Assembly: GCA_002390025.1 (NCBI GenBank)
Contig: DGRU01000044.1
Location: forward strand, 1,834-19,083
Reading direction: 5' to 3'
Length of the DNA: 17,250 bases
Origin: Lachnospiraceae bacterium UBA4380
GTDB taxonomy: Bacteria > Bacillota > Clostridia > Lachnospirales > Lachnospiraceae
The position numbers were made by a program, and so were the translations under genes. Shown here piece by piece: positions 12,341 through 17,250 of this stretch. Every line of letters begins with the position of its first letter. Positions within the stretch are counted from its first letter, which is position 1. The notes beneath the pieces were generated by a model that searched no databases, was not told the origin of the DNA, and worked only from the letters and a program-made list of their open reading frames with translations.

Positions 12341-12364
12341 ATAATAAAAAAGGAGGTATACATT

Positions 12365-12811
12365 ATGTTCAGACCTACAGTTTTTACAAGAGACAACTTC
12401 TGGAGAAACCCTTTCTATGAATTTGACAGGATGTTCCCGGATTTCTGGACCGACAACACAGAGCTGGAGAAGAGCTTCTCCGGTTTCTCCACAGACGTGA
12501 TGGAAAAGGACGGCAATTACATTCTGCAGGCTGAGCTTCCCGGCTTTGCCAAAGAGGATATCACCATCGATCTCAAGAACGATGTCCTGACCATCGCCGC
12601 TTCCCACAAGGACGAGAAGAAGGAAGAGGACAAGGAGACCAAATATCTTCGCAGAGAGCGCAGAGAGAGCTCCTATTCCAGAAGCTTCCGCGTTGCAAAT
12701 GTCATTCCCGAAGACATCTCCGCATCTTACGAGAACGGTGTCCTGGAAGTCACCTTCCCCAAGAGGGACAAGCTTCCCGAGAAAGAGGCACAGCGCATCG
12801 CGATCAAATAA
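12365..12811 (+). CDS. Hsp20-family small heat shock protein
   Basis: ATP-independent holdase chaperone that binds unfolding proteins in the cytoplasm. The 148-residue product has an aromatic-rich N-terminal arm (NFWRNPFYEFDRMFPDFW). The alpha-crystallin domain runs from about 42 to 134, with ELPG at 57-60, VLTIAASHK and the hallmark NGVLEVTFPK at 124-133. A short tail carries the I-x-I motif RIAIK (144-148) that links oligomers. The length is typical. AGGAGG at 12351-12356 lies eight bases before the ATG. It is transcribed alone from its own strong promoter behind a folded leader, suggesting stress or post-transcriptional control; the mechanism is not shown by the sequence. Confidence 0.95.
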   Translation: MFRPTVFTRDNFWRNPFYEFDRMFPDFWTDNTELEKSFSGFSTDVMEKDGNYILQAELPGFAKEDITIDLKNDVLTIAASHKDEKKEEDKETKYLRRERRESSYSRSFRVANVIPEDISASYENGVLEVTFPKRDKLPEKEAQRIAIK

Positions 12812-12823
12812 ATGACCGCAGGC

Positions 12824-12873
12824 GGTTCAGCCCCTGATGCGTACCGGCAGACGCATACCGGGGCAATGGAACC
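12824..12873 (+). other. Interrupted long hairpin in the hsp20 3' region
   Basis: Three nested stems: GGTTC/GAACC (12824-12828/12869-12873), GCCCC/GGGGC (12830-12834/12860-12864) and ATGCGT/ACGCAT (12837-12842/12851-12856), with small internal loops. No T-tract follows, so it is not a standard terminator; it may protect the mRNA 3' end. Confidence 0.5.
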
Positions 12874-12950
12874 TGAAAACAGAGATAGTTTGGAAAAAAT
12901 ATGAAAAGAGAGGTGACTGAAAAGTAATATCTGAAAAGAGAAGTCATTAA

Positions 12951-12978
12951 ACAACTGTTTTGAGACAACTGCTTTGAC
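12951..12978 (+). repeat. Tandem 14-base direct repeat overlapping a -35 box
   Basis: ACAACTGTTTTGAG (12951-12964) and ACAACTGCTTTGAC (12965-12978) match at 12 of 14 positions. The second copy supplies most of the TTGACA -35 box; the first contains TTGAGA in the equivalent place. Confidence 0.75.
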
Positions 12979-13002
12979 ATTTACATTTTTTCCTTCTAGA
13001 AT
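12974..13002 (+). promoter_or_regulatory. Near-consensus promoter upstream of the Nudix gene
   Basis: TTGACA (12974-12979), 17 bases, TAGAAT (12997-13002). The predicted start, near 13009, falls inside the 5' arm of the terminator-like hairpin at 13005-13045. The transcript would therefore begin with that hairpin. Confidence 0.65.
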
Positions 13003-13004
13003 TT

Positions 13005-13045
13005 AACTGCACGGACAGCTGGTTACAGCTGCCCGCGCAGTTTTT
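13005..13045 (+). terminator. Terminator-like hairpin (end of hsp20 transcript or leader attenuator)
   Basis: 17-base arms 13005-13021 and 13026-13042 around a GTTA loop; they pair except for two A-C mismatches. Five T residues (13041-13045), then CTGTTTT, follow. It can end hsp20 read-through, but it also lies just downstream of a good promoter. Confidence 0.75.
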
Positions 13046-13159
13046 CTGTTTTAATCGCAATGTTATTTTTTTTCAGCTTTTTTTTTTCCGGATCGATGTT
13101 TAGACTTTATGCTGATTGGAGTGTTTCTGCTTAATGCGTTTTTCACGGAGGAATATTAA

Positions 13160-13774
13160 ATGGAAGATCAGATTCTGGAATGGGCAAAGGAACTGCAGAG
13201 CATTGCGCAGGCGGGACTCTATTACGGGAAGGATGTATATGACCGGGAACGCTACCAGCGGGTCCGGGATATTGCCGCGCAGATGCTGTCCATGCGGGCG
13301 GATCTCCCCATGGACAAAGTGATCGAGGTTTTCTGCTCGGACACCTGTTATCAGACACCCAAGGTCGATACGCGCGCGGCCATCTTCCTGAACGGCAAAA
13401 TCCTGCTGGTCCGGGAGAATGACGGGCGCTGGTCCATGCCGGGCGGATGGTGCGAATACAACCTTGCCCCTGCGGACAATGCTGTCAAGGAGGCCAGGGA
13501 GGAAGCGGGCGTCGACATCGCTGTGAAAAAGCTGATCGCTGTACACGACAAAGACAAACACAATCCCAAACCCTATCTCTTCGGTATAGTCAAAATCTTT
13601 TATCTGTGTGAATTGATCGGAGGGGAATTTGCCCCCAATATCGAGACCTCCGCGAGCGGCTTTTTCGGCCCTGACGAGATCCCTCCCCTGGAGGAAGAAA
13701 AATGCAGTGAGGAACAGGTCAGGATGTGCTTTGAGGCCTGCGCTTCGGAAAACTGGGTTGTTCAGTTTGACTGA
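13160..13774 (+). CDS. Nudix hydrolase with Nudix_N_2-type N-terminal domain
   Basis: Hydrolase of nucleoside diphosphates linked to another moiety; the exact substrate cannot be read from sequence. Residues 1-~60 form a helical domain (ILEWAKELQSIAQAGLYYGK, YDRERYQRVRDIA) of the kind found before YjhB-like Nudix enzymes. Residues ~68-200 are the Nudix fold. The Nudix box is 96-118, from G96 W97 through KEAREEAGV. The first box Glu is Leu102 and the box Arg is Lys110; both changes are, to my knowledge, usual in this subfamily, while the metal-binding REEAG core is kept. ATG 13160 follows GGAGG with a normal gap. It lies alone: the previous gene ends 350 bases upstream, and a promoter plus hairpin (12974-13045) stands between. 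Confidence 0.88.
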   Translation: MEDQILEWAKELQSIAQAGLYYGKDVYDRERYQRVRDIAAQMLSMRADLPMDKVIEVFCSDTCYQTPKVDTRAAIFLNGKILLVRENDGRWSMPGGWCEYNLAPADNAVKEAREEAGVDIAVKKLIAVHDKDKHNPKPYLFGIVKIFYLCELIGGEFAPNIETSASGFFGPDEIPPLEEEKCSEEQVRMCFEACASENWVVQFD

Positions 13775-13832
13775 TTTTTTCTGACTGACATTTTTTTCTA
13801 CTTTTTTCTGACTTTTTTCTGACATTTTTTAA
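13772..13832 (+). repeat. T-rich tandem repeat after the Nudix gene
   Basis: Runs of six or seven T separated by CTGAC or CTAC; clearest as two 11-base units ACTTTTTTCTG (13800-13810, 13811-13821). No stem precedes the T-runs, so this is not a standard hairpin terminator, although multiple U-tracts may help end transcription. Confidence 0.7.
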
Positions 13833-14098
13833 TCCACATTTTATTCTCCATTGCCTAGTATCCGTGTCTTCAGACATGGGATAAATGCGCAAAAAGGGAA
13901 ACTTGCTTCAGCGCGCAGAACCCGCGGCATCAGTAGGCAGCACACGCGGCACACAGTGCCCAATATACGCGGCATCAGCCGCGGGACAGGCGTGCAAGAC
14001 CTTCAGACCATGCCTGCGCGGAAATCTCTTTGACCATGCCTGCGCCCTGACACGGTACGGTACTGGCGGAAAAAGGCAGGAAAAACAGGATAATTTTA
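13833..14098. other. Repeat-bearing intergenic stretch with no credible gene
   Basis: This stretch holds three degenerate copies of CGCGGCATCAG-like units starting at 13923, 13945 and 13968, and two copies of ACCATGCCTGCGC (14007-14019, 14033-14045). It also has a perfect 6-bp hairpin CGCGGC-ATCA-GCCGCG (13968-13983) and a dyad TGTCT-TC-AGACA near 13865. Open frames here (up to 85 codons) have no ribosome site and no recognisable protein. Confidence 0.6.
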
Positions 14099-14099
14099 T

Positions 14100-14113
14100 G
14101 TTGACAAATCAAC
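14100..14113. promoter_or_regulatory. Operator copy 1 at the degV promoter
   Basis: GTTGACAAATCAAC, an inverted repeat with one mismatch that contains the -35 box. It matches copy 2 (14138-14151) at 13 of 14 positions. Confidence 0.65.
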
Positions 14114-14129
14114 AAACGGGTGCTAAGAT
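14101..14129 (+). promoter_or_regulatory. Strong promoter of degV
   Basis: Perfect TTGACA (14101-14106), 17 bases, TAAGAT (14124-14129), with a TG extension at 14121-14122. The start should be near 14136. Palindrome copies cover the -35 box and the start region. Confidence 0.8.
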
Positions 14130-14137
14130 GGGCAAAC

Positions 14138-14151
14138 GTTGATAAATCAAC
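14138..14151. promoter_or_regulatory. Operator copy 2 just downstream of the degV transcription start
   Basis: GTTGATAAATCAAC: perfect GTTGAT/ATCAAC arms around AA, starting 38 bases after the start of copy 1. Its position at about +2 to +16 suits a repressor block. Confidence 0.65.
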
Positions 14152-14181
14152 AAGAATTATGCCTATAAAACGGAGGAAAAA

Positions 14182-15030
14182 ATGTCTATTCGCATTATTA
14201 CAGATTCCACTGTTGATGCTCATGCATCCTATACAAAGAGATTTTCTATCGTTCCGCTGACAGTAACTTTCGGTGAAGAGGAATTCAGTGACGGCGTCAA
14301 CCTGTCCAAGCAGGAGTTTTACAGCAAACTGGAGACCAGCGACGTGCTTCCCAAGACCAGCCAGGCTTCTCCGGATGCCTTCGCACGGGTCTTCAAGACA
14401 CTGGGCAGGGACGAGCAGGCCATCGTGATCACGGTCACATCCAGACTTTCCGGCACATATCAGAGCGCCCGGATCGCTGCGGAGGACTTTCCCAATGTAA
14501 GAGTCGTCGACAGCCGCAATGTCTCCATCGGATCCGGCGTCCTCGCAGAGTACGCGCAGAGGTGCGTTGACAGGGGGATGGAACTGGATGAATTGTTTGA
14601 ACACCTGATTCAGAAGCGCGACGAGGTCTGTCTGGTTGCCAGGCTTGACACGCTGGAGTATCTTAAAAAAGGTGGCAGGATCTCAGGAGCGACGGCCTTT
14701 GCCGGCGGTGTTCTGAATATCAAACCGGTCGTGACCATGAAGGACGGAAATCTTGTCATGCTCGGCAAGGCCAGGGGCTCCAAAAAGGCCAACAACTTCC
14801 TGGTCGAGCAGGTCGAGAAAAACGGTGTCGATTATGAGAATCCCATTCTGCTGGGATACACCGGTACCAGCGATGCAATGCTGCAGGAATATATCTCGGA
14901 CAGCCGCACTCTCTATGAGGGAAAAGTGGAGCATCTGGATTGTGAACAGCTCTGCAGTGTCATCGGCACCCATGCCGGGCCCGGCGCTGTGGCGATTGCC
15001 TTTTTCCGTAAAAACGGCAGCCCGCTCTGA
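14182..15030 (+). CDS. DegV family fatty-acid-binding protein (FakB-like)
   Basis: DegV proteins bind a fatty acid; in Firmicutes the FakB members present it to the kinase FakA for phosphorylation and entry into phospholipid synthesis. The 282-residue product has the full set of family blocks: IITDSTVD at the start, KTSQASP (58-64), TSRLSGTYQSA (86-96), LEYLKKGGRI (158-167) and THAGPGAVAIAFF (263-275). The length is typical. GGAGG lies just before the ATG at 14182. It is driven by a strong promoter flanked by two palindromes, so it is probably repressed under some condition; the MarR gene 127 bases downstream is the obvious candidate regulator (inference). No fakA gene is in the window, so the FakB role is by family only. 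Confidence 0.93.
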   Translation: MSIRIITDSTVDAHASYTKRFSIVPLTVTFGEEEFSDGVNLSKQEFYSKLETSDVLPKTSQASPDAFARVFKTLGRDEQAIVITVTSRLSGTYQSARIAAEDFPNVRVVDSRNVSIGSGVLAEYAQRCVDRGMELDELFEHLIQKRDEVCLVARLDTLEYLKKGGRISGATAFAGGVLNIKPVVTMKDGNLVMLGKARGSKKANNFLVEQVEKNGVDYENPILLGYTGTSDAMLQEYISDSRTLYEGKVEHLDCEQLCSVIGTHAGPGAVAIAFFRKNGSPL

Positions 15031-15127
15031 TTTCGGGCACATGCCGGTTCTGCCGCCCGCCTGAAGGACTGGGCCTGTAAAAGGCGCCCCGGGCAGGGCA
15101 GCCAGGCCGTTTCCCGGCAGAATTATC

Positions 15128-15136
15128 TGCTATATT
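15128..15136 (+). promoter_or_regulatory. Candidate extended -10 for the MarR gene
   Basis: TGC followed by TATATT (15131-15136), an extended -10 pattern, about 22 bases before the start codon; no clear -35 box. The leader would be very short. Confidence 0.35.
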
Positions 15137-15157
15137 TCGTAAAGAAGGACTTCTATC

Positions 15158-15592
15158 ATGATTAATCGCTTTGAACACTTTACGATGGATATCTTCAGCA
15201 TTTCCAGATCCTGGAACCGGCTCGCCAACGAGGAGATGAAAAAATACGGACTGCGCGGCGCCTACGCCCTCTACCTGGTGGTGATCAGGAGCGGTGAGGG
15301 ACAGATGACCGCCGCCAGGCTGGCGGATCTGTGCCAGCGCGACAAAGCGGATGTCTCCCGCGCGATTGCCGCATTTCAGAAAAAAGGAATCCTGGAACCG
15401 TACGGAGAATCGAAATACAGGGCCTCGCTGACCCTGACAGAAAAAGGAAAAGAACTGACCGAGCAGATCAGCCGCCGCGCATCCGAGATGATCGAGCTCG
15501 CCGGGCAGGGGATCTCCGAAGAAATGCGTGAAAACATGTATCAATGCCTGGACAGTATCGCTCTGAGGATGAGGGAGATCAGTGAATCCTGA
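15158..15592 (+). CDS. MarR family transcriptional regulator
   Basis: Dimeric winged-helix DNA-binding protein, typically a repressor released by small phenolic, lipid or oxidant signals. The 144-residue product has the family layout: N-terminal dimerisation helix, then the helix-turn-helix at about 53-79 (ARLADLCQRDKADVSRAIAA, FQKKGILE). The wing is at about 80-95 (YRASLTLTEKGKEL), followed by a C-terminal dimerisation helix. No cysteine pair typical of OhrR is present (Cys59 and Cys134 only), so thiol sensing is not indicated. AAGGA (15143-15148 region) precedes the ATG at 15158. It follows degV in the same direction after 127 bases without a clear terminator between, and it may bind the palindromes at the degV promoter (inference). 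Confidence 0.9.
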   Translation: MINRFEHFTMDIFSISRSWNRLANEEMKKYGLRGAYALYLVVIRSGEGQMTAARLADLCQRDKADVSRAIAAFQKKGILEPYGESKYRASLTLTEKGKELTEQISRRASEMIELAGQGISEEMRENMYQCLDSIALRMREISES

Positions 15593-15638
15593 GGCCTCTG
15601 AAGATGCCTTCAGAATACGCCCTTTGGTGCAGGCGGAT

Positions 15639-15701
15639 GTGCTCCGCGCGGGTCTTTATGTACTTAGGGAGGGTCTTTATGTGCTCCGGGCGGGTCTTTA
15701 C
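15639..15701 (+). repeat. Three tandem 21-base repeats after the MarR gene
   Basis: Units at 15639-15659, 15660-15680 and 15681-15701, each ending GGGTCTTTAT or GGGTCTTTAC. Units 1 and 3 (GTGCTCCG start) match closely; unit 2 (GTACTTAG start) differs, an A-B-A pattern. They lie just before the terminator. Confidence 0.85.
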
Positions 15702-15710
15702 TGTGACCGG

Positions 15711-15745
15711 AAAATGCTGTTCAGATTTCTCTGACAGCATTTTTT
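15711..15745 (+). terminator. Intrinsic terminator after the MarR gene
   Basis: AAAATGCTGTTCAGA (15711-15725) pairs with TCTGACAGCATTTT (15730-15744), with one bulged T and a TTTC loop, followed by a T-run to 15745. Confidence 0.85.
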
Positions 15746-15746
15746 C

Positions 15747-15774
15747 TTGCCTTTTTGGGAAATCGGAGTAAGAT
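15747..15774 (+). promoter_or_regulatory. Candidate promoter of maf
   Basis: TTGCCT (15747-15752), 16 bases, TAAGAT (15769-15774), directly after the terminator T-run and about 40 bases before the maf start. Confidence 0.45.
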
Positions 15775-15816
15775 TATGCGTGTCTTGCAAATACACGGAC
15801 AGGGAGAAATGATATC

Positions 15817-16407
15817 ATGGACAGGTATATTCTTGCATCGCAGTCGCCGCGCAGGCGGGAACTGCTGCATCTGGTTTTGAACGAATATGAAGTGATCCCG
15901 GCGCAGGGAGAGGAGATCGTGCGCAGCACAGATCCCGCCGAGGTCGTACAGGAGCTTTCTCTTCAGAAGGCGATGGAAGTGGCGAAAAGGGTACAGCCCT
16001 GTGACGGAGACCGCATGATCGTGATCGGCGCGGACACAGTGGTCGCGGTGGACGGAGAGATCCTCGGAAAACCTGAAGACCGCGCGGATGCTTCCCGCAT
16101 GATCAGCATGCTGCAGGGGCGGGAGCATCACGTCTACACGGGCGTTACGGTGTGCTGTGTGGAGAAAGCCCGGGAGATCAGCCATTTCTCATTCAGTGAG
16201 GAGACCGCTGTTGATGTATTTCCCATGAACCGGGGCGAGATCGAAGGGTATATTTCCCTCAAAGAGCCCTATGACAAGGCGGGCGCCTACGGGATCCAGG
16301 GAGCCTTCAGCATTTTTATCCGCGGGATCCGCGGCGACTACAACAATGTGGTCGGTCTGCCGGCCGCCCGCCTCTATCACGAACTGGCAGAGCATGATCT
16401 GCTGTGA
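15817..16407 (+). CDS. maf: Maf family nucleoside triphosphate pyrophosphatase
   Basis: Hydrolyses dTTP/UTP or modified nucleotides to monophosphates, a house-cleaning activity, and is also linked to septum control in Bacillus. The 196-residue product has normal length. The diagnostic blocks are ILASQSPRRRELL (5-17), the phosphate-handling region IGADTVV with Asp73, LGKPED, and EPYDKAGAYGIQG (150-162). ATG 15817 has AGGGAGA (15801-15807) upstream at a slightly long but usable gap. It is not in the usual mreB/radC setting; it stands alone between a terminator with a new promoter and a second terminator. The exact nucleotide preference cannot be read from the sequence. Confidence 0.94.
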   Translation: MDRYILASQSPRRRELLHLVLNEYEVIPAQGEEIVRSTDPAEVVQELSLQKAMEVAKRVQPCDGDRMIVIGADTVVAVDGEILGKPEDRADASRMISMLQGREHHVYTGVTVCCVEKAREISHFSFSEETAVDVFPMNRGEIEGYISLKEPYDKAGAYGIQGAFSIFIRGIRGDYNNVVGLPAARLYHELAEHDLL

Positions 16408-16445
16408 TATGTGATGATCCGCAGTAATAGAAACAGACAAAATAG

Positions 16446-16483
16446 AAACCGGATGGAACCATAAGGTGAACCATCCGGTTTTT
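16446..16483 (+). terminator. Intrinsic terminator between maf and the convergent ttcA-like gene
   Basis: Perfect 11-bp stem AAACCGGATGG (16446-16456) / CCATCCGGTTT (16471-16481), a 14-base loop and a T-run (16479-16483). On the other strand the stem is followed by CTATTTTG, so it may also end the convergent gene. Confidence 0.85.
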
Positions 16484-16559
16484 GCTTTTTCTGTCAGATG
16501 CGGGTTGACCCGCAATTTCAACCCGGCACTTGTGCAGGCGGGGCAGAGAGAAAACTGTA

Positions 16560-17250
16560 TCAGTAGTCTTCCAGGAAGCTGTGCCGTTCCCCGTTGATCT
16601 TGTAGCCCAGGACCTTGTTGAGAACGACGTTCTCGGTGGCGCGGAAGAGATTGCTCTCCACCTGGGGAATGGTTTTGGCCAGGGAGGCGATCAGGCGCTT
16701 GGTCTCCAGGCGCTTGGAGGCGGATGGCTCGTCGGAGATCCCCTCCTGGGCGAGGGCCTCTGTGAAGCGGCAGGCGCACTGCAGAAAGCGCAGCCCGTTG
16801 TGGTCCCGCCAGCGAATGATGTCTTTTTCCCGGATGAGGTACATGGGGCGGATCAGCTCCATTCCCTCGAAATTGGTGCTGCGGAGCTTGGGCATCATAC
16901 CCTGGTACTGACCGGAGTAGAGCATGCCCATGAGGATGGTCTCGATGACATCGTCGTAGTGGTGTCCCAGGGCGATCTTGTTGCAGCCGTGTTCTTTTGC
17001 GAAGCGGTAGAGATAGCCGCGGCGCATGCGGGCGCACAGATAGCAGGGGGACTTTTCTATGGTGTAGACGGCGTCGAAGATATTGGTATCGCAGATCTCG
17101 ACGGGGATGCCGAGCAGCTCCGCGTTCTTCTCAATGAGCTGCCTGTTCTCTGACAGATACCCGGGATCCATGCTCAGAAAAACCAGAGAAAAGGGAAACT
17201 TGTTGTGGCGCTTGAGCTCCTGGAAGAGCTTGGCCATCAGCATGGAATCC
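16560..17250 (-). CDS. ttcA: TtcA-like tRNA 2-thiocytidine synthetase, N-terminus cut by the window edge
   Basis: ATP-PPase (PP-loop) enzyme that activates tRNA cytidine 32 and transfers sulfur, using an iron-sulfur cluster. About 230 residues are visible. The frame reaches the edge reading DSMLMAKLF, where DS is the end of the SGGKDS PP-loop motif, so the true start lies outside. Further in are CYLCARMRRGYLY, whose Cys pair is placed as cluster ligands, LGHHYDDVIET, and QCACRF, another cysteine site expected to bind the cluster. The C-terminal tail (SNLFRATENVVLNKVLGY) is typical of Firmicute TtcA-like proteins. It is convergent with maf across a shared terminator. Members of this group are not all proven cytidine thiolases, so a related tRNA thiolation target is possible. 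Confidence 0.87.
   Translation of the reverse strand, partial: DSMLMAKLFQELKRHNKFPFSLVFLSMDPGYLSENRQLIEKNAELLGIPVEICDTNIFDAVYTIEKSPCYLCARMRRGYLYRFAKEHGCNKIALGHHYDDVIETILMGMLYSGQYQGMMPKLRSTNFEGMELIRPMYLIREKDIIRWRDHNGLRFLQCACRFTEALAQEGISDEPSASKRLETKRLIASLAKTIPQVESNLFRATENVVLNKVLGYKINGERHSFLEDY

Noticed and set aside
13885..14142. 85-codon open frame before degV
   Set aside because: No ribosome site, no recognisable protein, made of decayed repeats and running through the degV promoter.
15072..15108. GGCCTG/CAGGCC hairpin between degV and the MarR gene as a terminator
   Set aside because: The stem is short and interrupted and no T-tract follows, so it is not supported as a terminator.
16499..16514. 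Small hairpin TGCGGG-TTGA-CCCGCA near the end of the ttcA-like gene
   Set aside because: It has no T-tract on either strand; the better shared terminator is at 16446-16483.

Overview
The window looks like a chromosomal segment of a Gram-positive anaerobe of the Bacillota, most likely a Clostridia/Lachnospiraceae-type gut bacterium. This is inferred from AGGAGG-type ribosome binding sites before almost every gene, sigma-A promoters with 17-base spacing, GC-rich coding DNA separated by AT-rich gaps, and the gene families present (DegV, Hsp20, Prx6-type peroxiredoxin, LacZ-type GH2, two-domain Nudix proteins). No rRNA, tRNA, CRISPR array or intact insertion sequence was seen.

Layout: (1) 42-4175, plus strand: a stand-alone glutamate-cysteine ligase (gshA), then a soluble hybrid sensor histidine kinase with its own promoter at the end of gshA, then an acylphosphatase with an unusual amphipathic N-terminal extension. 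(2) 4190-9845: a hairpin and a 25-base tandem repeat, then a probable two-gene operon of a double-Nudix protein and a 1422-residue GH2 beta-galactosidase. The N-terminal ~155 residues of the beta-galactosidase resemble the N-terminal domain of IS1182-type transposases (DUF772); a strong intrinsic terminator follows. (3) 9993-12199: a secreted GH114-like glycosidase, then a PPC/DUF296 protein and a 1-Cys peroxiredoxin that look co-transcribed, then a terminator. (4) 12225-13774: an Hsp20 gene with a strong promoter and a structured leader, a promoter/hairpin element, and a Nudix hydrolase. (5) 13775-15745: a repeat-rich gap, a strong promoter flanked by two copies of a palindrome, a DegV lipid-binding protein and a MarR regulator. 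(6) 15747-17250: maf, a terminator, and a convergent TtcA-like tRNA thiolase cut by the right edge.

Functional themes are redox and thiol stress (gshA, peroxiredoxin, Hsp20), nucleotide-pool sanitation (two Nudix genes with three Nudix domains, plus maf) and carbohydrate use (LacZ-type, GH114-like). The strongest candidate novelty is the transposase-domain/beta-galactosidase fusion. Next come the twin operators around the degV promoter, the promoter-plus-hairpin element near 12,974-13,045, and a set of unrelated short tandem repeats in successive intergenic gaps, several with an alternating A-B-A-B architecture.
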